Shown: positions 1-13,100 of the stretch, one piece after another
How the letters are laid out: the number at the start of each line of letters is the position of its first letter
Numbering within the stretch: position 1 is the first letter of the stretch
Source of the DNA: Camarhynchus parvulus
Taxonomy: Eukaryota > Chordata > Aves > Passeriformes > Thraupidae
Direction: 5' to 3'
Assembly: GCF_901933205.1 (NCBI RefSeq)
Contig: NC_044572.1
Coordinates: forward strand, 62,654,965-62,718,964
DNA length: 64,000 bases
Notes under the pieces: generated by a model
What the model was told of the DNA's origin: nothing
Database searches by the model: none
Seen by the model: the letters and a program-made list of their open reading frames with translations, nothing else
Made by a program: the position numbers and the translations under genes

Positions 1-1798
1 GTTGGTATGAATTGATATAGAAAACAGCCCTTCCTTCATGCCTCCAAAAGTTTTGTAAAGGAGAAGGAGATATCTACATGCAGAGGGCAGATAGATATGG
101 TGGATTATCTGGGACAGTCTCAAAATATAGTGACTACTCTCATGGGCATAGCTGACTCTCAGGAAATGAAGTCCAGGATGAAATAGCATTCCTCAGTAAT
201 GAATTTGCTCTTACACCCCATCACAAGTCAAAGGCCCTGAGCTGACTTATTTCCACTATTACAGGGGAAGACTGATAAGAAAGGCACTGAACACACTCCC
301 ACATCCCAAATGCTTGTTTTTCTTTCCCTTCACTCACCCAACCAATGAATTCTTTGTGCAAGATTTTTTTTTCCCTCGGGAAGAAATTTGGGATTGCCAT
401 ACAGTCATGAACAAGGGATCACAAGAACACAGCTGTATTCAGCATTTCACTTGAAAGCTTTTGTATCTATAGTTTTGCCACAATTACATTTCCCTTTGGA
501 TCCCCACCAACCATACTTTGTTCATAGATAATTTAAGACATTTAATTTCTCTTATCCTTCAATTCAGATACTTAAGATAGGAAATAAAGACTTAAAGATT
601 GGATGCACACACATACTACAACACATCCCTAATCGGCCTTTCCCATTGTTATCATCACCTTCTTTCAACAGGTAAGCTGAGAAACTGCCAAATCTTCAGC
701 CAAATTACCAAGAGGCTTACAATCATACATCCATCACTACCACTGGAGTCAAAACAGAAGCCTGTTTTTCTTCCTTTCTCCACCCCAACACCTATTTATG
801 TATTTGACTGACCTAACCTAGTTGACTGACTGTTTGTGCCTCAGAAAACAGAGATTTCAGTGTCTGGTCCCTTCCCTTGCTGAAGCCCAGAGGAACCGTG
901 GCTCACCAAATTCCTGAATCACTTTAGGACAAATACTATGAAGCTAATACTGACAACACAGCACTCAGAAGAGCACTTCAGGTACAGAGGCCTTGAACTC
1001 TGTGTAATTTTTTTTTTAATACTGGGGGGAAAAAAAAAGGGGAAAAAAAAGAAGAAAGAATTCTTTAATATTTAATCAACTCCAGCAACAGTGCTTCATC
1101 TTCAAAATAAAACTTAAACATGAATGTTTGTGGATATTTGCAGCTATTTGCTCCCATATGTGCAGGGAAAGAGTGCAGGGAAAATGAAGCAAAAATACAT
1201 ACTGTGGCTCCTATGTGTCTAAAAAATTTACTTATTATTGGAAAGTTAACTGCTTAAAGTGGAGACAGGAAAGATATGGATAAAATAATATTGAAGGTAA
1301 GAAAGTGAAAATAATTGATGCTTTCCCTCCCTTCTACTATTTCTACTATCACCGAAAAGGATAAACCTAAAAAACACAGACAGAAGGAGAATTAAATATG
1401 TCACTACTATTGCAAGCTTAATATCTTCACAAACCAACACAAAAATCTTTCCTTACTGCTTACTTGTTTCTCTCAGCAGCAGATCTGCCTTAATAGGAAA
1501 GGCCTGTTTTACCCACAGCTCTGTGGTCATGTAAACCTCCTCTTACACAGAAGGGCTGTGCACCCTTAATGATTCTGGAGTGTTTCAAGCATCAAAAAGA
1601 AAGCATTTGGACATAAGAGGAAGCAATGCATTTTGAGTCTCCATTTCTTTTGGATTTCCATTGCCTACATTAGTCAGCCTACATGTAGCATGCAACATTC
1701 ATATCATTAATAAAATAGTTTGCCCACATCCTTGGAGGCAGGAAAATAAACCTGGAGCATTGATTTCAAGCTTCAGCAGGAACAGGCACCCAACATCA
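1..1798. other. Intergenic or intronic DNA, no gene seen
   Basis: AT-rich vertebrate-like sequence with stop codons scattered through all frames. The only structure I see is a low-complexity patch at about 1008-1058: a T-run, a short G-run and two A-runs, ending in a small AAAGAATTCTTT palindrome at 1055-1066. No repeat family or exon was recognised. Confidence 0.6.
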
Positions 1799-1858
1799 AC
1801 TGCACAAAATGAAAGATGAAAGTCAAAGCCTTTGGCAACATGCACACAGCAGTGTCTC

Positions 1859-1908
1859 TAGCAGACAGCTCCCACCTGGTTACGTTTGTTACCCCAGAAC
1901 CACAGGAC
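1859..1908 (+). repeat. Direct duplication, copy A (50 bp)
   Basis: This 50-bp segment recurs at 2456-2505 without gaps, with 41 of 50 positions identical by hand count. The shared blocks are TCCCACCTG, TTTGTTACCCCA and AACCACAGGAC. Upstream of both copies there is weaker similarity (purine-rich, then a CCAACATC- or GGCAACATG-type stretch), so the original unit was probably longer, perhaps 100-130 bp. It could be two diverged copies of an unnamed interspersed repeat or an old local duplication. No coding potential is evident. Confidence 0.6.
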
Positions 1909-2455
1909 ATCTCCTCTGTTCCAGACTGACAGCTCCAGTTCAACAAAATCAGAACCATATCCATAGCTGACTGCCTACAAACACTGGCCCATCCCTCCCT
2001 TCCAGCCTCCCCTACTGCTAGCACACCTTCAGCAAATAATAGAACTTCTCAGCCACTGTGAGGGACCTGTAAAGGCTGTAATCACATTCAGCTTGGAGCA
2101 TAAAGTTAAGAACGACAGCTAACAAAATTCTCATGGAGATGTTTCACCCAGGACCAATACAAGTGGAATATAACCCTCAAAAGTAATTCTTCTTCCATTC
2201 TGTCTTCTTATTAGGCATTTAAATAATTGATGACCTAAACAAAATAGAGAGCAAACCCATCTCAAACTTAACTGCTCCTGCACCCTCTCTCTAGGAACTT
2301 TTCTACTGCAGCTCACCTGCTAGCAGTTAGGTATTTCCTTCATTGCTAGAAAACAGATGTATGCATTTTTGTCATCTCAAGGTACACTTGAGGTTAACCT
2401 GAACATGGAAAACAGAAAGGCAAAGTGAGACCTTCACCAACATCCCCATTGGCCC

Positions 2456-2505
2456 TAGCAGAGGGGTCCCACCTGACTGTATTTGTTACCCCAAAACCAC
2501 AGGAC
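2456..2505 (+). repeat. Direct duplication, copy B (50 bp)
   Basis: Ungapped partner of the segment at 1859-1908, about 82% identical. The nine differences sit in two clusters near the left end and middle plus one transition near the right end. The copies lie about 600 bp apart in the same orientation. The downstream flanks (a C/T-rich run, then CAGTGCAATCAG here) do not align convincingly. Confidence 0.6.
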
Positions 2506-2632
2506 CCTTTTTGCTTCCTTTTCAGTGCAATCAGTTCATTTAGGTCAGCTGCAGAGAGGCAGCACTGACCTCAGGGTAAAACTAGAGAGCTTTTTTGTTG
2601 TCCCTGTATTGCAGGACAGTTACCTTGGGGTT

Positions 2633-2659
2633 TAAAAAAAAAAAAATATATATATATAT
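2633..2659 (+). repeat. Simple repeat (A)n(TA)n
   Basis: An A-run of about 14 nt passes directly into about six TA dinucleotides. This is simple-sequence DNA, prone to slippage and probably length-polymorphic. It shows no LINE or SINE body upstream that would make it a retrotransposon tail. Confidence 0.85.
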
Positions 2660-2839
2660 GTTCTATGTGTCCTGATTAAGAGCAAAGAGCCTACTACCTC
2701 AGAGCACCCTTTCCTTTCTAGGCTATAAAAAAATAAAGGAAGGAAAAAAGCAGAAGCCATAGAAAGGCTGCCAGCAGAGCACCTCAGTGATCAATGCAAG
2801 TGAAAAGGATGAGGCAGTTTTCATCACCTCATGGCAGAG

Positions 2840-2960
2840 CAGGCTGCTGCAATCAGCAGAGCGCTCTTCCGCCCGGCACTGTGAGAGGCCTCGTCTTTGA
2901 CCCCCTTCCTGCTAATTATCCCCTCAAACAGCTCACATCAGATGAGACTTATCAGGTGCT
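2840..2960 (+). promoter_or_regulatory. Weak candidate conserved non-coding element
   Basis: A short stretch with several CpGs (around 2860-2895) followed by CTAATTATCC and a GATA-like CTTATCA motif. It differs in texture from its flanks. A 72-codon open frame crosses it (2794-3012) but has no recognisable domain and no clear splice context, so a regulatory reading is only slightly preferred over chance. Confidence 0.2.
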
Positions 2961-5900
2961 CCAGTTGCACTCAGTCACCATCCTGATGTACACTTCTTAT
3001 GAATTCTTCTGAGGACAAGCAGGCAGAAGCCAAAAATAGCTTCCTCATCTTATTTACACAACAATCATGAACACTGTAATAAACAATTAAGCTCTGATGA
3101 TGCTGCTTTATAAAATTACTTCAAATTTAAATAATTTATCTTCCACCAAGAAGGATGAGCAGAAGTGCTAGCACTAATCTTTAAAACAATGACTAAAAGA
3201 AAATCATAACTGCTCAATTTTTTATTTCTAATGCGTGTGTGAATTTTGACGATAATCAGAAGCATAGAAAAATAATTTTTTTTGAGCTTCCCCCCCTTCA
3301 GTTCATACTAAGAAGTCTCAATATTTCATTCTTTCCCTAGCTGGCAAAACATATGCTTAAGTTCTACTGACACTACTAAAACCTTGGCAAGCACTTGCTT
3401 TGATTGAGTGTTACCCTCAAATCAGCGTGCATAACCAAATGCAAAATTAAAGTGCAAAGAAGGCAAACTGCAACAGAAATGTGATCCTGAGAGGGAAGGA
3501 GTTCACGCTTGAGGGATTTGCTTTCTGGTTTGTCCAGTAAGTCAGATCAATGAACTAAAGGTCTGCAAGAGAGTGTATGCTGGAAAGCTTCAGTTTGGTT
3601 CCTCTGTTTGATGCAGCTTTATCAAGCTTACATTTCAAGAAATTGATGGGCTTTATGACCAAGATTTTGGAAACAAGGGATAGAGTTCTGAGCCACCTCT
3701 CTGTTCTCATGGGAACCTTGAATTCAGATGTCTGACTATGCATGGCAAAGATGACTGGCTTACTTCATTGGCTAAATCTCTCCTGATGTTGATGTCTTTG
3801 GTACCACGATTGTGGTGAGTAAGTCTCTGTAAAAGACGGGGACACTCCTGCAGCTGGAGAAACCTCACACTGCACAGACACAGTGGAAATATCACACCAG
3901 CTTGGAAGGAGTATCAAGACCTGATTGTTTGCCAAAAGGTGAGCAGTCATTAAAGCCATACAACATCTGAAAGTAGCAGAAAAACTTGTGGGAAGATCCT
4001 CATTTTATTTGTTGGTGGCACTATGAATGTCTTAGTACCACCAACACTGAGGCCCTGACTTAAAGGAGACCAACCTGTTTCCTCTCCATGGTGTACTCTA
4101 AAAATGCAAGTGGACTGGCAGGAGATTGTGGAGACTGTGTTTACAGCAGCTTTGAACTTTACGCCAGGGAGCAGACATGGAAGACTTCTTTTGGTGGAGC
4201 TTGTATGGAAATCTACGAGAATCAGGTCCTAACAGAGGATTCAGGTTCACAAATCACAGAACCATTCATTTCCACTTCAAGTATTTCCTAAAATCTGAAA
4301 GACTCAGAAACTGAGCATTGCATTTGCACATTTCTGTGCCAGCACAACACAACATATGCTTGACACATCTAGAAACATTATGGTGCTGCTTCCATTTCCT
4401 GCCAACAACTACAACTCTTTCTTTTCTTTTTTGATTGTAGGTTTTGGGAATTGTTTCAGTGAAGGAAGAGGAGGAATAGAAGAGCATTTCAATACCTAGG
4501 AAAAGGAAGTGTTTAGAGGAAAGAGGCAAAGCACGTATTCTCAGGATCAGTTGGAGGCAGAAAATACCACAGAGCGTGACACAAACTGAGAAGAGATTTT
4601 GTGCTTGCTTTTCATTTGTTCCCACAACAGATGGGTGCTGGCCTGACTCAAATTCTCCATGAAGTAGCAGTCATTGCATATGCTTCCAGATCCGTGTCAG
4701 CCTTGCTGAAAGCAAACGCACCACTAGCCAAGCACGAGTTGAAGAATGAGTGTCGTGGCTACAGCCATGATAGTCACATGTCCTCAGACCCCCACAAGGT
4801 CCTCCCCCACTCTCTTCAAGGCTCAAATCACTTTTGGTCATCTCTCCTACAAGAAGCACTGAGGTTTAGGTACATAGCAGTGTTGATAAACACTTGGTAT
4901 GCAGTTTTAGGAAGACCACAAACAGAGGATCCACCCTTCAAACATGTTCAGATTTGGGAGACAGTCAAACATCTGAGATTTGATCCTTATCTAGACAATT
5001 TGAAACATCTCAGCACCACCCAAGTCTGTACAAATGGACTGAAGCCCCTAGGGAAAGCCCTTTCTCATGAAATTTTGAGTATTTCCAAGCCTGGCTTGGC
5101 AAGAAATTAACATGAAAGCAGATTCCCCTGTGGTATTTTGGTATTTCTGATTTCAAACACAGACAAAAAAGCAGAGCAAGAAAATTATTTTGATGTATCA
5201 TCTGAATTTTTAGACATGTAACTTAACTTTTTTTTCTGATGACAAACTCTCTAATGCTTTTGAGCACAGGCCCCTTAATCTTGACCTGTGTAATGGGTCA
5301 GCTTTGCTACTGGCTTTAAAGCCTCACTTCTAGGCATTTGAGTTCTGGCTTATTTTAAAAATAAGGTCATCACATCACAAAGCAGCATCTCTTCCCTCCT
5401 TGCAGTTAGCCCAGAACACTGGCAGGCCACTGCTCAGTGGGAGGCAACACTAAGACTCTGCTACATTTTTACAAGACATCCTCTAGCAAGGATTGGTGGA
5501 AAACCATGTTCTCTGGAAGGCCAAAGAGGGACTGTCATCCATAAATCTCAGAGCCAGTTTAAACAAAGTAATAAAGAGCACAGTGTCGCCTGCTGAGGAA
5601 GTAAAAACAGTGTGATATTTCTCCCAAAAATATAACAAAGGTGCAAGCAATACCAGAGATTACCACAGTCCTCTTGACTGGCTGTAAGGGAAAAGCCACA
5701 TTTTGGAAAAGAATGAGGGAGGGCATGTATTTATATCCAGCAGCTACAGGAACAAAAAAAAAAAAAGGTAGAGTCTGATCCCTGAAGAGGCCCAAAGTGG
5801 CAAAAATAGGATAATTGTAAAATAATAGCTCACGGTGTTCTCACACTTTTTTTTTCCATGCTGCTAAAAGCAATTCACTCAATCAGCAGTTGGCTATCAT

Positions 5901-8900
5901 CAAAATTCCCTCCATCTTTGTATTCCACTTAGGGAGTAGCAAATATAGGGCACTCGGCTCATAACTTTTGTTTTTTTCAAGCAAGGAAATTCTTATAAAA
6001 ATGAAATAAGCCTCTGGTTTAATGGCCATCGACTGAGCACAATAGCTATGCTGGGAACAAGAGATCTTGAAGAAATTCCCTCCATGACTATAGGGCTGAT
6101 TCTCTCATATTAAATGATCATGGCGTGATTCCAGATGCAGAAAAGCCAACTCTTTCAGGATGGTTTGTTCTTGATTTTAGCTAATCCTCCCAGACTACAG
6201 AGTATTCTGTAATAAACCAATCAGCAATGGGGCTCCCACGGTGCAACACCCCACTTCTCAAAACTTGGATCTGTACCCAGTCACGCAAACTAGTCTAATC
6301 CTACGCGAAGGCACACGTCTGTGCACCCACTGGTAATTTCCAGAAAGCCTTTACCAAGGATGTTCTGGGAAAGCAGTTATCTTCCATCTGCAGTTTCTTT
6401 TTTCAGCTGGTCTTCATAATCAGTTGGCTTTCCCTGTACCCCTGTTGATCATAGCCACTATTTCTGCACAATATATAAGGCTGCTTTAACCTGGCATGAG
6501 TCTGGACGTTTTCTACTTTTTCCACAGACTACTTGACAAAAGGTCATTCTTCCCAAAATATACTAGGGTGACCCAGCCTCAATATAATTCAGGATCCAAC
6601 CATCTCATTAAAAACAAACAAGACTAGTTAAAAATAGAATGAAAAAGTAATTTTTGGCTGGTTTTTTTGGGCTTTTTTTGTTATAAACACACCCAGAAGA
6701 CACATCTGCTAAATTGAGTTTAGAGAGATTCAGTTTGGGCCTATACAGCAAAAAACTTCCTGCAATTACAAAGACCAGGTCTAGTATAGAAGTTGTCATC
6801 TTTTCAGACACCCTGTCAATAGGCAATTTCACCTTTCTGAAGGTTTATTTTGTCTTATTGAAATAGCTGTACTTCTACTATGCTCTCCTGCAGTTTCCAC
6901 GAATCAGATATTCCTCCCCTCCTCTCAGAACATTCTGTGACATTATGCACAATCAGCGTGTTGTGCTCCATCTCAAAGTCAGCTGAGGTCTTTGAGGATT
7001 AAGAAAAGGTGCAAGGTAAATGTTAGGTATGTTATTATTGCTTTAATTACATGTCCATCTACTAACAGCTCCTCACTGAAAGAAAGAATTTAAAACTGGA
7101 TCCTACCAACTTTCTGCTCCAAGCTACCCATGACCTTCCAGATATATGAGGAAATGAACTGAAGTCTGGGGAAATGAGGGACAGAGGAAGAATCTTTGAC
7201 CACGCAGCAAATATTAACACAGAGAAGAAAGGACTCTTTCCAGAAGTAGCACCCTGGTTTTCTGGATCCCACACATTTCATCTCTTAATCTACTCTCTCA
7301 TTGTTTAAAAGTCCCAACAGCTGAAACGTGTCTGAAACAAGAGATTCCTGGAATCAAGTCAGTCTTCCCCCAATAGCTCCAAATACTGCCGGCACAACAC
7401 CAGAGCTGTCAACATTCTACCTTTCCTTCCCTATTCCCTCCACGACAGCCCACCAAAATAGAACTGTTTCTGAAAAGCCACTGAAAGAGACCATGCCAAT
7501 GGAGCAAAAGCCTAACTTGAGCACCAGCCAAGAGTCTCAGAATTACCACCTGACCAAGCTGACGTGAATTTCATTTGAGCTAGCTACGTTTACCCATAAT
7601 TTGCAAACATTCTCAATTCATAAATCAGTAACGATTCAGAAGTGATTATTGCAGCATTACATCATTTTCTAAAAACAGCATCACAATGCAGCTGCTTGCT
7701 ACATCTCTGATGTATTTTATGGATACTATCCACAAGTCAAGGAAAATATTTTCTGCCAGGACACACCAATTATTAACATGCTGAGAGAGTAAAGGTAAGC
7801 TAAACTGAGGTCTGCTTTACCCTTTACCTCTTATGAGTTACATTTCTCTCTTTTACAGCTCTGAGTGAAAGGAGCCTGGCACACCCTTTGAAACAGTTCA
7901 TTTGAATTTCCATCCCCAAATCCATCCTTTCCAATTTGGCACAGTGGGAAGAGTCTCTGTAGAGGTGCAATGCAAGTTGCTGCAAATCAGGACTCAGGTG
8001 CTTGGCAGGTATCTGCCTCCAAAGTTCAGATAACACCTGGCTGTATGGTCCCGCCTGTAGATAGAACAATGATTCTCTATCATAAGTTTAAGAGAAGAAA
8101 AATGCAGATACCTAGATAAGAAGCAAACAGCAGATTTACAGATGCCACTGGGTCTTGAAACCTTGTAGGAGGCAGAGAAGCAAGAAAGTCTCATGGTGTG
8201 GTAAGGAGGCAATGAGCTAATGTAACTTGCACTATCTCCCTTCTTGCTTTGGATAATTTGATTTTCCTATCAAATTTCTTAGTAGTCTTTGCTGAATGAA
8301 AAATACGAAGTTTTAAGGATTTTGCTCTAAACCATCATGTGATTTGTATGTCTTTTTGAGGTTTATCTACATCATTCCCTTTGGCAATTTTTTAACAAAA
8401 ATTTTTCGTTCTAATACTTCTGGAGACGATATAAAAATTATGCTTGTACTTATGATTACGTACAGAGCTGGCATTATACAACTGCAAGTCTGTAGCCAAG
8501 AGAAGAATGGAAACTCCCTAAACCAGATGATTTTAAAAAGTAATTCCTTTCAATCACACAAGATCCAGTGCATTTCAGGTTGCCATTTTTCTACCTGGTC
8601 CTTTTGCTTTACATCTATTCCCTGTGGACTGACACCCACTGTCCACTGCTTGATCCTTGTACCTCTGCCCATGTATTTAGGCTGCCATTAATATTGCGTA
8701 GGAGACTAGCTGGAAGAGACACACTCAGAGGAAAGCAAAGCCAGAACATGCCCCTTCTCTGCAGCCAAGTGCACCATGCTGCCAGCACATCTGCTCCCCA
8801 CCCAGCCAGAGAGCGTCAAGGTTATTTTGGGGCCTGCACCCACATGAGATGGTGGCACAGAGCACCAGGAGTATGAAATGCGGGGAGGACCACGTAGCTG

Positions 8901-9932
8901 AAACCTGCAACTCGGGGACCAGTTAGCACCAAGACAACTAACCCCTGCAGAAACAGAAAGCAGAAATGTAGTGAAGGACATGAGCCCCATGAGGTATTAG
9001 TCTCTAATACACTAAGGTGGAGAAAGCAGGCACAAAAAAACACCATAAGAAGGATGAGGGGTGACACTACCAGGTCCTTCTGTCAATTTTGCCTGTGCCT
9101 TAATTGAGGCAAAGCTTCCAACAAGTAAACATTATGTGCAGGACCTCAGGCTGTCAAAGACCAGCTATGAAGGGAGCCTGGGCTGCCAGGCTTTGTCCTC
9201 CTCCCCAGCAGAGAGGTTGTGGGCACCTGGAAAGTTGTTGCCTTTTCCTTGGGAGAACAACAAAGCCTGCCACCAGGAGCTCATGTGACCCTCCATGAGG
9301 GGCCTGGAAAGGGGGAGAGGAGCATGTGATGCTGGGGATCAGCTAAAAGGCTTTGCACAAGGCGGACAAGGAGAGTTCAGTATGGAGCAGCCATCCCCCA
9401 GGTGTGGAAGGACACCCAGGCTGAGCAGTAGATATCTGTTGCCTTCTGGCAGGCAGAAAGCCTGCTTTAAAGCACCCACACTTTTCTTTTGTTACTCTAT
9501 CATTTATTTGCTATCAGGGTAGGGAAGGCTGTGGTCAGGTGCAGCTTTTGGGGAGGAGCCCATCCTTGGGGGCACTCAGGGAATGATTTACACCCTGTGG
9601 TGAGGAGGGGCTGCTGCCTGAGTCCCTGTGGCAGCAAGCACTGCTGGGTCCCAGGCACACGACCCTTCCGCAACACTCCCAATTCCCCACCTGAGCACAG
9701 AGGTGTCTAGGGGTAGTAGATACCCCCACGTTCTCAAGTGCCACAAACCCATCCCCGACCTCACAGTACCTGGCAGATACAGTTTCAGCTCTGTCTGCCA
9801 GCAGGGTCACCACCTAGTGAAACAGAATCAAATACGGCTCTGGAGGTGGGAAGGGAATTGCAGGGAGACGTGTCAGAATACCACGTCTGACAAACACTTA
9901 GCCACCTCTCCAAAGAGAAAAATGGGAATTCT
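2961..9932. other. Intergenic or intronic DNA, no gene seen
   Basis: About 7 kb with short poly-A and poly-T tracts (for example 5754-5766) and no recognisable repeat family. The longest open frame runs 4601-5110 on the plus strand (169 codons). Its translation has no signal peptide, domain or low-complexity pattern that I recognise, and other frames overlap it. The 8.7-9.7 kb part is somewhat richer in GC but not a CpG island. Confidence 0.5.
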
Positions 9933-10147
9933 GGGGAAAGTTTAGACTGGCTGCTAGAGATTGCTTCGCCAACAGGGTTATCAAGCACTGGAACAGGTTA
10001 GCCAGAATGACCATCCCTGGAGGTATTTAAGAGATGTGTAAATGTGGTGGTTAGGGACATGGTTTAGTGGAGGACAGTGCTGGTTAACCCTCAGACTCAA
10101 TGATCTTTGAAGTCTTTTCCAATCAAATTGATTCTGTGATTCTATGA
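9933..10147 (+). mobile_element. CR1 LINE, truncated 3' end
   Basis: Non-LTR retrotransposon fragment. It contains the CR1 3' landmarks in order: CACTGGAACAGGTT at about 9984, CATCCCTGGAGG at about 10011, the GGGACATGGTTTAGTGG block at about 10055, and CAATGATCTTTGAAGTC near 10100. It ends in the tail TGATTCTGTGATTCTATGAG, an (ATTCTATG)-type microsatellite in place of poly-A. CR1 is the dominant avian LINE and is usually 5'-truncated, as here. Divergence from the consensus is moderate, with small indels, so the copy is old. Subfamily is not assigned. Confidence 0.9.
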
Positions 10148-13100
10148 GTTGTGGTAGCTAAAGCTGCAGAGGTCTTTTCCCTCTTCCTTCTAGAATTTTC
10201 TCTCTTCCATGCCCAGAGAAGTGCCCATGGGCTCCAGGGCATACCTGGATATCTGCACAGGGACATAACCTTCAGCTGCAAGAACACAGCACTCCCTTGA
10301 TAGAAACCTTGCTCATTTATGGTCCAACATCCACCCCAGCAACAATGCTATGACTGGAATATTTATTTCATGGTGAAATCAGTAGAGACTACACTTAGGG
10401 AAACAAAGTAATGCAAACCCTGAAACATGAGTATCTTAAACTCTAGTAAAAGTTCAAGTCTCAGGCCCTTCTGCAAAACTTCACCAGCACATCAAGACAT
10501 ATGACCACCAAGAAAAGTAAAAGGAGAAGATAACTAAGCAATATAAATGCTCCTTTAGGATCCATCATCAACAGCTTTTCACATCCCTCAAATTTCCCTA
10601 AGGGCTACATCCCCAGCGAAGACCCTCTCTGCTGTGGGTGTCTGGAATGAACAGTGGAGGCAGCACCTGGCCAGGACCCAGCCCTTGGACAAGACTTGGG
10701 GTATGCTGGTCTCCAGCCACAGCCTGAGTCCTCCAGGAAAAGCTCTGATTTTCCAGCAGGTGATATTTTAACAGCACATTGAAACTGTATGAAGAAAGCA
10801 AGTGTTCTGCTTGTTACTTACCCAGATACTGAAAACACAGGTTCCCCCACACCTCCCAAAAACATGTCAACAACAAAATAGTCCTGTGAAACCAACAAAA
10901 CTAGCACTCCCCATGAAAACATGAACTGCTTTGGAAACTGTTTAAAACTGTAGTTTATATAATTACATCATATTATTGGACCCATTCTGTACATCAAGAT
11001 CAGATCAGATCACAGTACCTATCTGCTGCTGGATAGTCTGTGATTTATAGGTTACTGTTCAATGGCCACAAAAAAATAAACACCAAGAAATTACTCAAAT
11101 TAGCTCTGGATTCCACATATTTAAAATTTAGATGGCAACCTAAATAAAACCTTGATCTAGCATGAATTCATATCCAGTCCATTGTCAGAATGCTCTGTCT
11201 GTTCATCATCTGAGCAGAAGTAGGGCTTACTTTTTTTTTGGAGGCACAGTCAAAAACATACAAGTCACAGTTCTACTGCCGCATCTTGGACCATAACAGT
11301 ATATAAAATAAAATAGTTGCCATTTTTTTCAACTGGAGAAAGCATCCTTTCTTTGTTTTTGCCAGTCTTCACACTCAGATATCAAGGGGCTTATATAAGC
11401 ATTACAGGAGCTGATTGACTAAGAATTACATGATAGTTTCCTAAAATATCCTGTCTCACTCAGTTGTCTATCACAGACTTACTTTTGTGGCAAGGAACGC
11501 CTTTTAATATCTGTTTAGAACCAACACAAACTGAGGCTCAAGGTGGCTGGCTCCAGTAGGTTCTACTGCAATATGAACAGCTAACAATATAAACCTCTAC
11601 CAGCTGGTGTGTACAAAAAGCAGGTATGTCACGCTAACAAGTATCAACTGGGGTCTTCATCCAGGGAAGCATGCCAGCTATCCACTTTTTTATCAAAAAA
11701 AAGTGTTTTATCAGAAAGGAGTTATTTATTAAGAAAACCTCCAAACCTATGTTATCCAAGAAGTAACTGAAAGAGAAACTTTGAGGAATGGTGCTTAATT
11801 CTCACAGAATAAACCTGTAACAAAAACCAGTTAAACCCTGGAAAGTCTCCTAGTAAGGACAGGGGTACAGCAAAACCACTGCACTTGACACAACAGGGAA
11901 CAAGCAGACAAAATTACTAAGACTGGTCCTGCACTCAGTTCTGATTTTCTGTCACAGGGGAGGTCAGGTCATCCTGTAGCCAACAGCGTGCCAATGATTT
12001 CAATTAAATTCCGGTGGAAAAACTTAACATCCGGGCAAAAAAAACCCAGTTTCCTTCAGCTATTGTTTCCTTTCCAAAGATCACTCCTTCAGCTAGGGAA
12101 GAGGAAAGAAAGGGACTGGGTGAATAATGCTCCATGACTAATAGCCGTGATCTGACCAGTCTGAAACAGCTTCAAGCACCCATGACCTTTCGAAGAGCCA
12201 CAAGTTAGATGCCAACAAAAACACATAACACAAACCCTCACCCCCCCTTCCTTCTATCAAATGGGTGTTGGGCTGAATAAGCTGACAAAAACAACGTGGA
12301 AGTAATCTGCTGAGTAATTCCCCTAATATTCCACTGTGGGCTGGCTCTGAGAGTTGGAGGCACACAGCTATGAAGGCGCTGTGCTGACTGTGTTTCAGAT
12401 GACAAATTCTCATTCATCACACACAAATACTACGCACTGTTCCACAGCTTACACAAATGTTCTCCTGAAGCAGCACTCGAGTCATTAACAAATCACTGAG
12501 CCCTCCCATATATCTCATTACACAATTGCTCCAAGAGGACGTGAAGGCTCTCACCCAACTACTCCACGCATCCCACTCCCTGTTGTCATGCTATGGGACT
12601 TCACTCAGTGCATGCACTCCCCACACCATTTAAAGGTCTTCAGGATAATTCTGATTTCAGGAAGCTGCACACCAGTTAATTGTTGAGGAACTGTTTTGTG
12701 TGTCTCTCCTGCTGTGCAACACAAATCCACCCCTAGCTGCAGCATCATCAGATCAAGCTTGGCAAAAGCAGATAATTGCAATAACATCCAACCCTTAACA
12801 GAGCATTTTAGCACTTTTCATCAGCAGACTTAAAAGAAGGTCACCTAAACACCTAAACTGTACAGAGGGGTGCAATATCTTCTGTGGCTCTTCCCTTCAG
12901 ATTCCCAGCCACATGGGAAGTCCTTCACTTCTTTTATATTGCTGTTCCATGGAGACATATTCCACTAAAGCAATACATTCCAGTCCTGTGTAAATGGAAA
13001 TGTAGTAATTCCAGTCAACATAATTTTTCAGTGAACAATAGACAAAAATCCATCATAAAATTATAATTGAAAAGGAAGAAATAATTCTTAGGACAGATCT

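Noticed and set aside
4601..5110. 169-codon open frame, plus strand
   Set aside because: No recognisable domain, no splice or promoter context, and a length expected by chance in 64 kb read in six frames.
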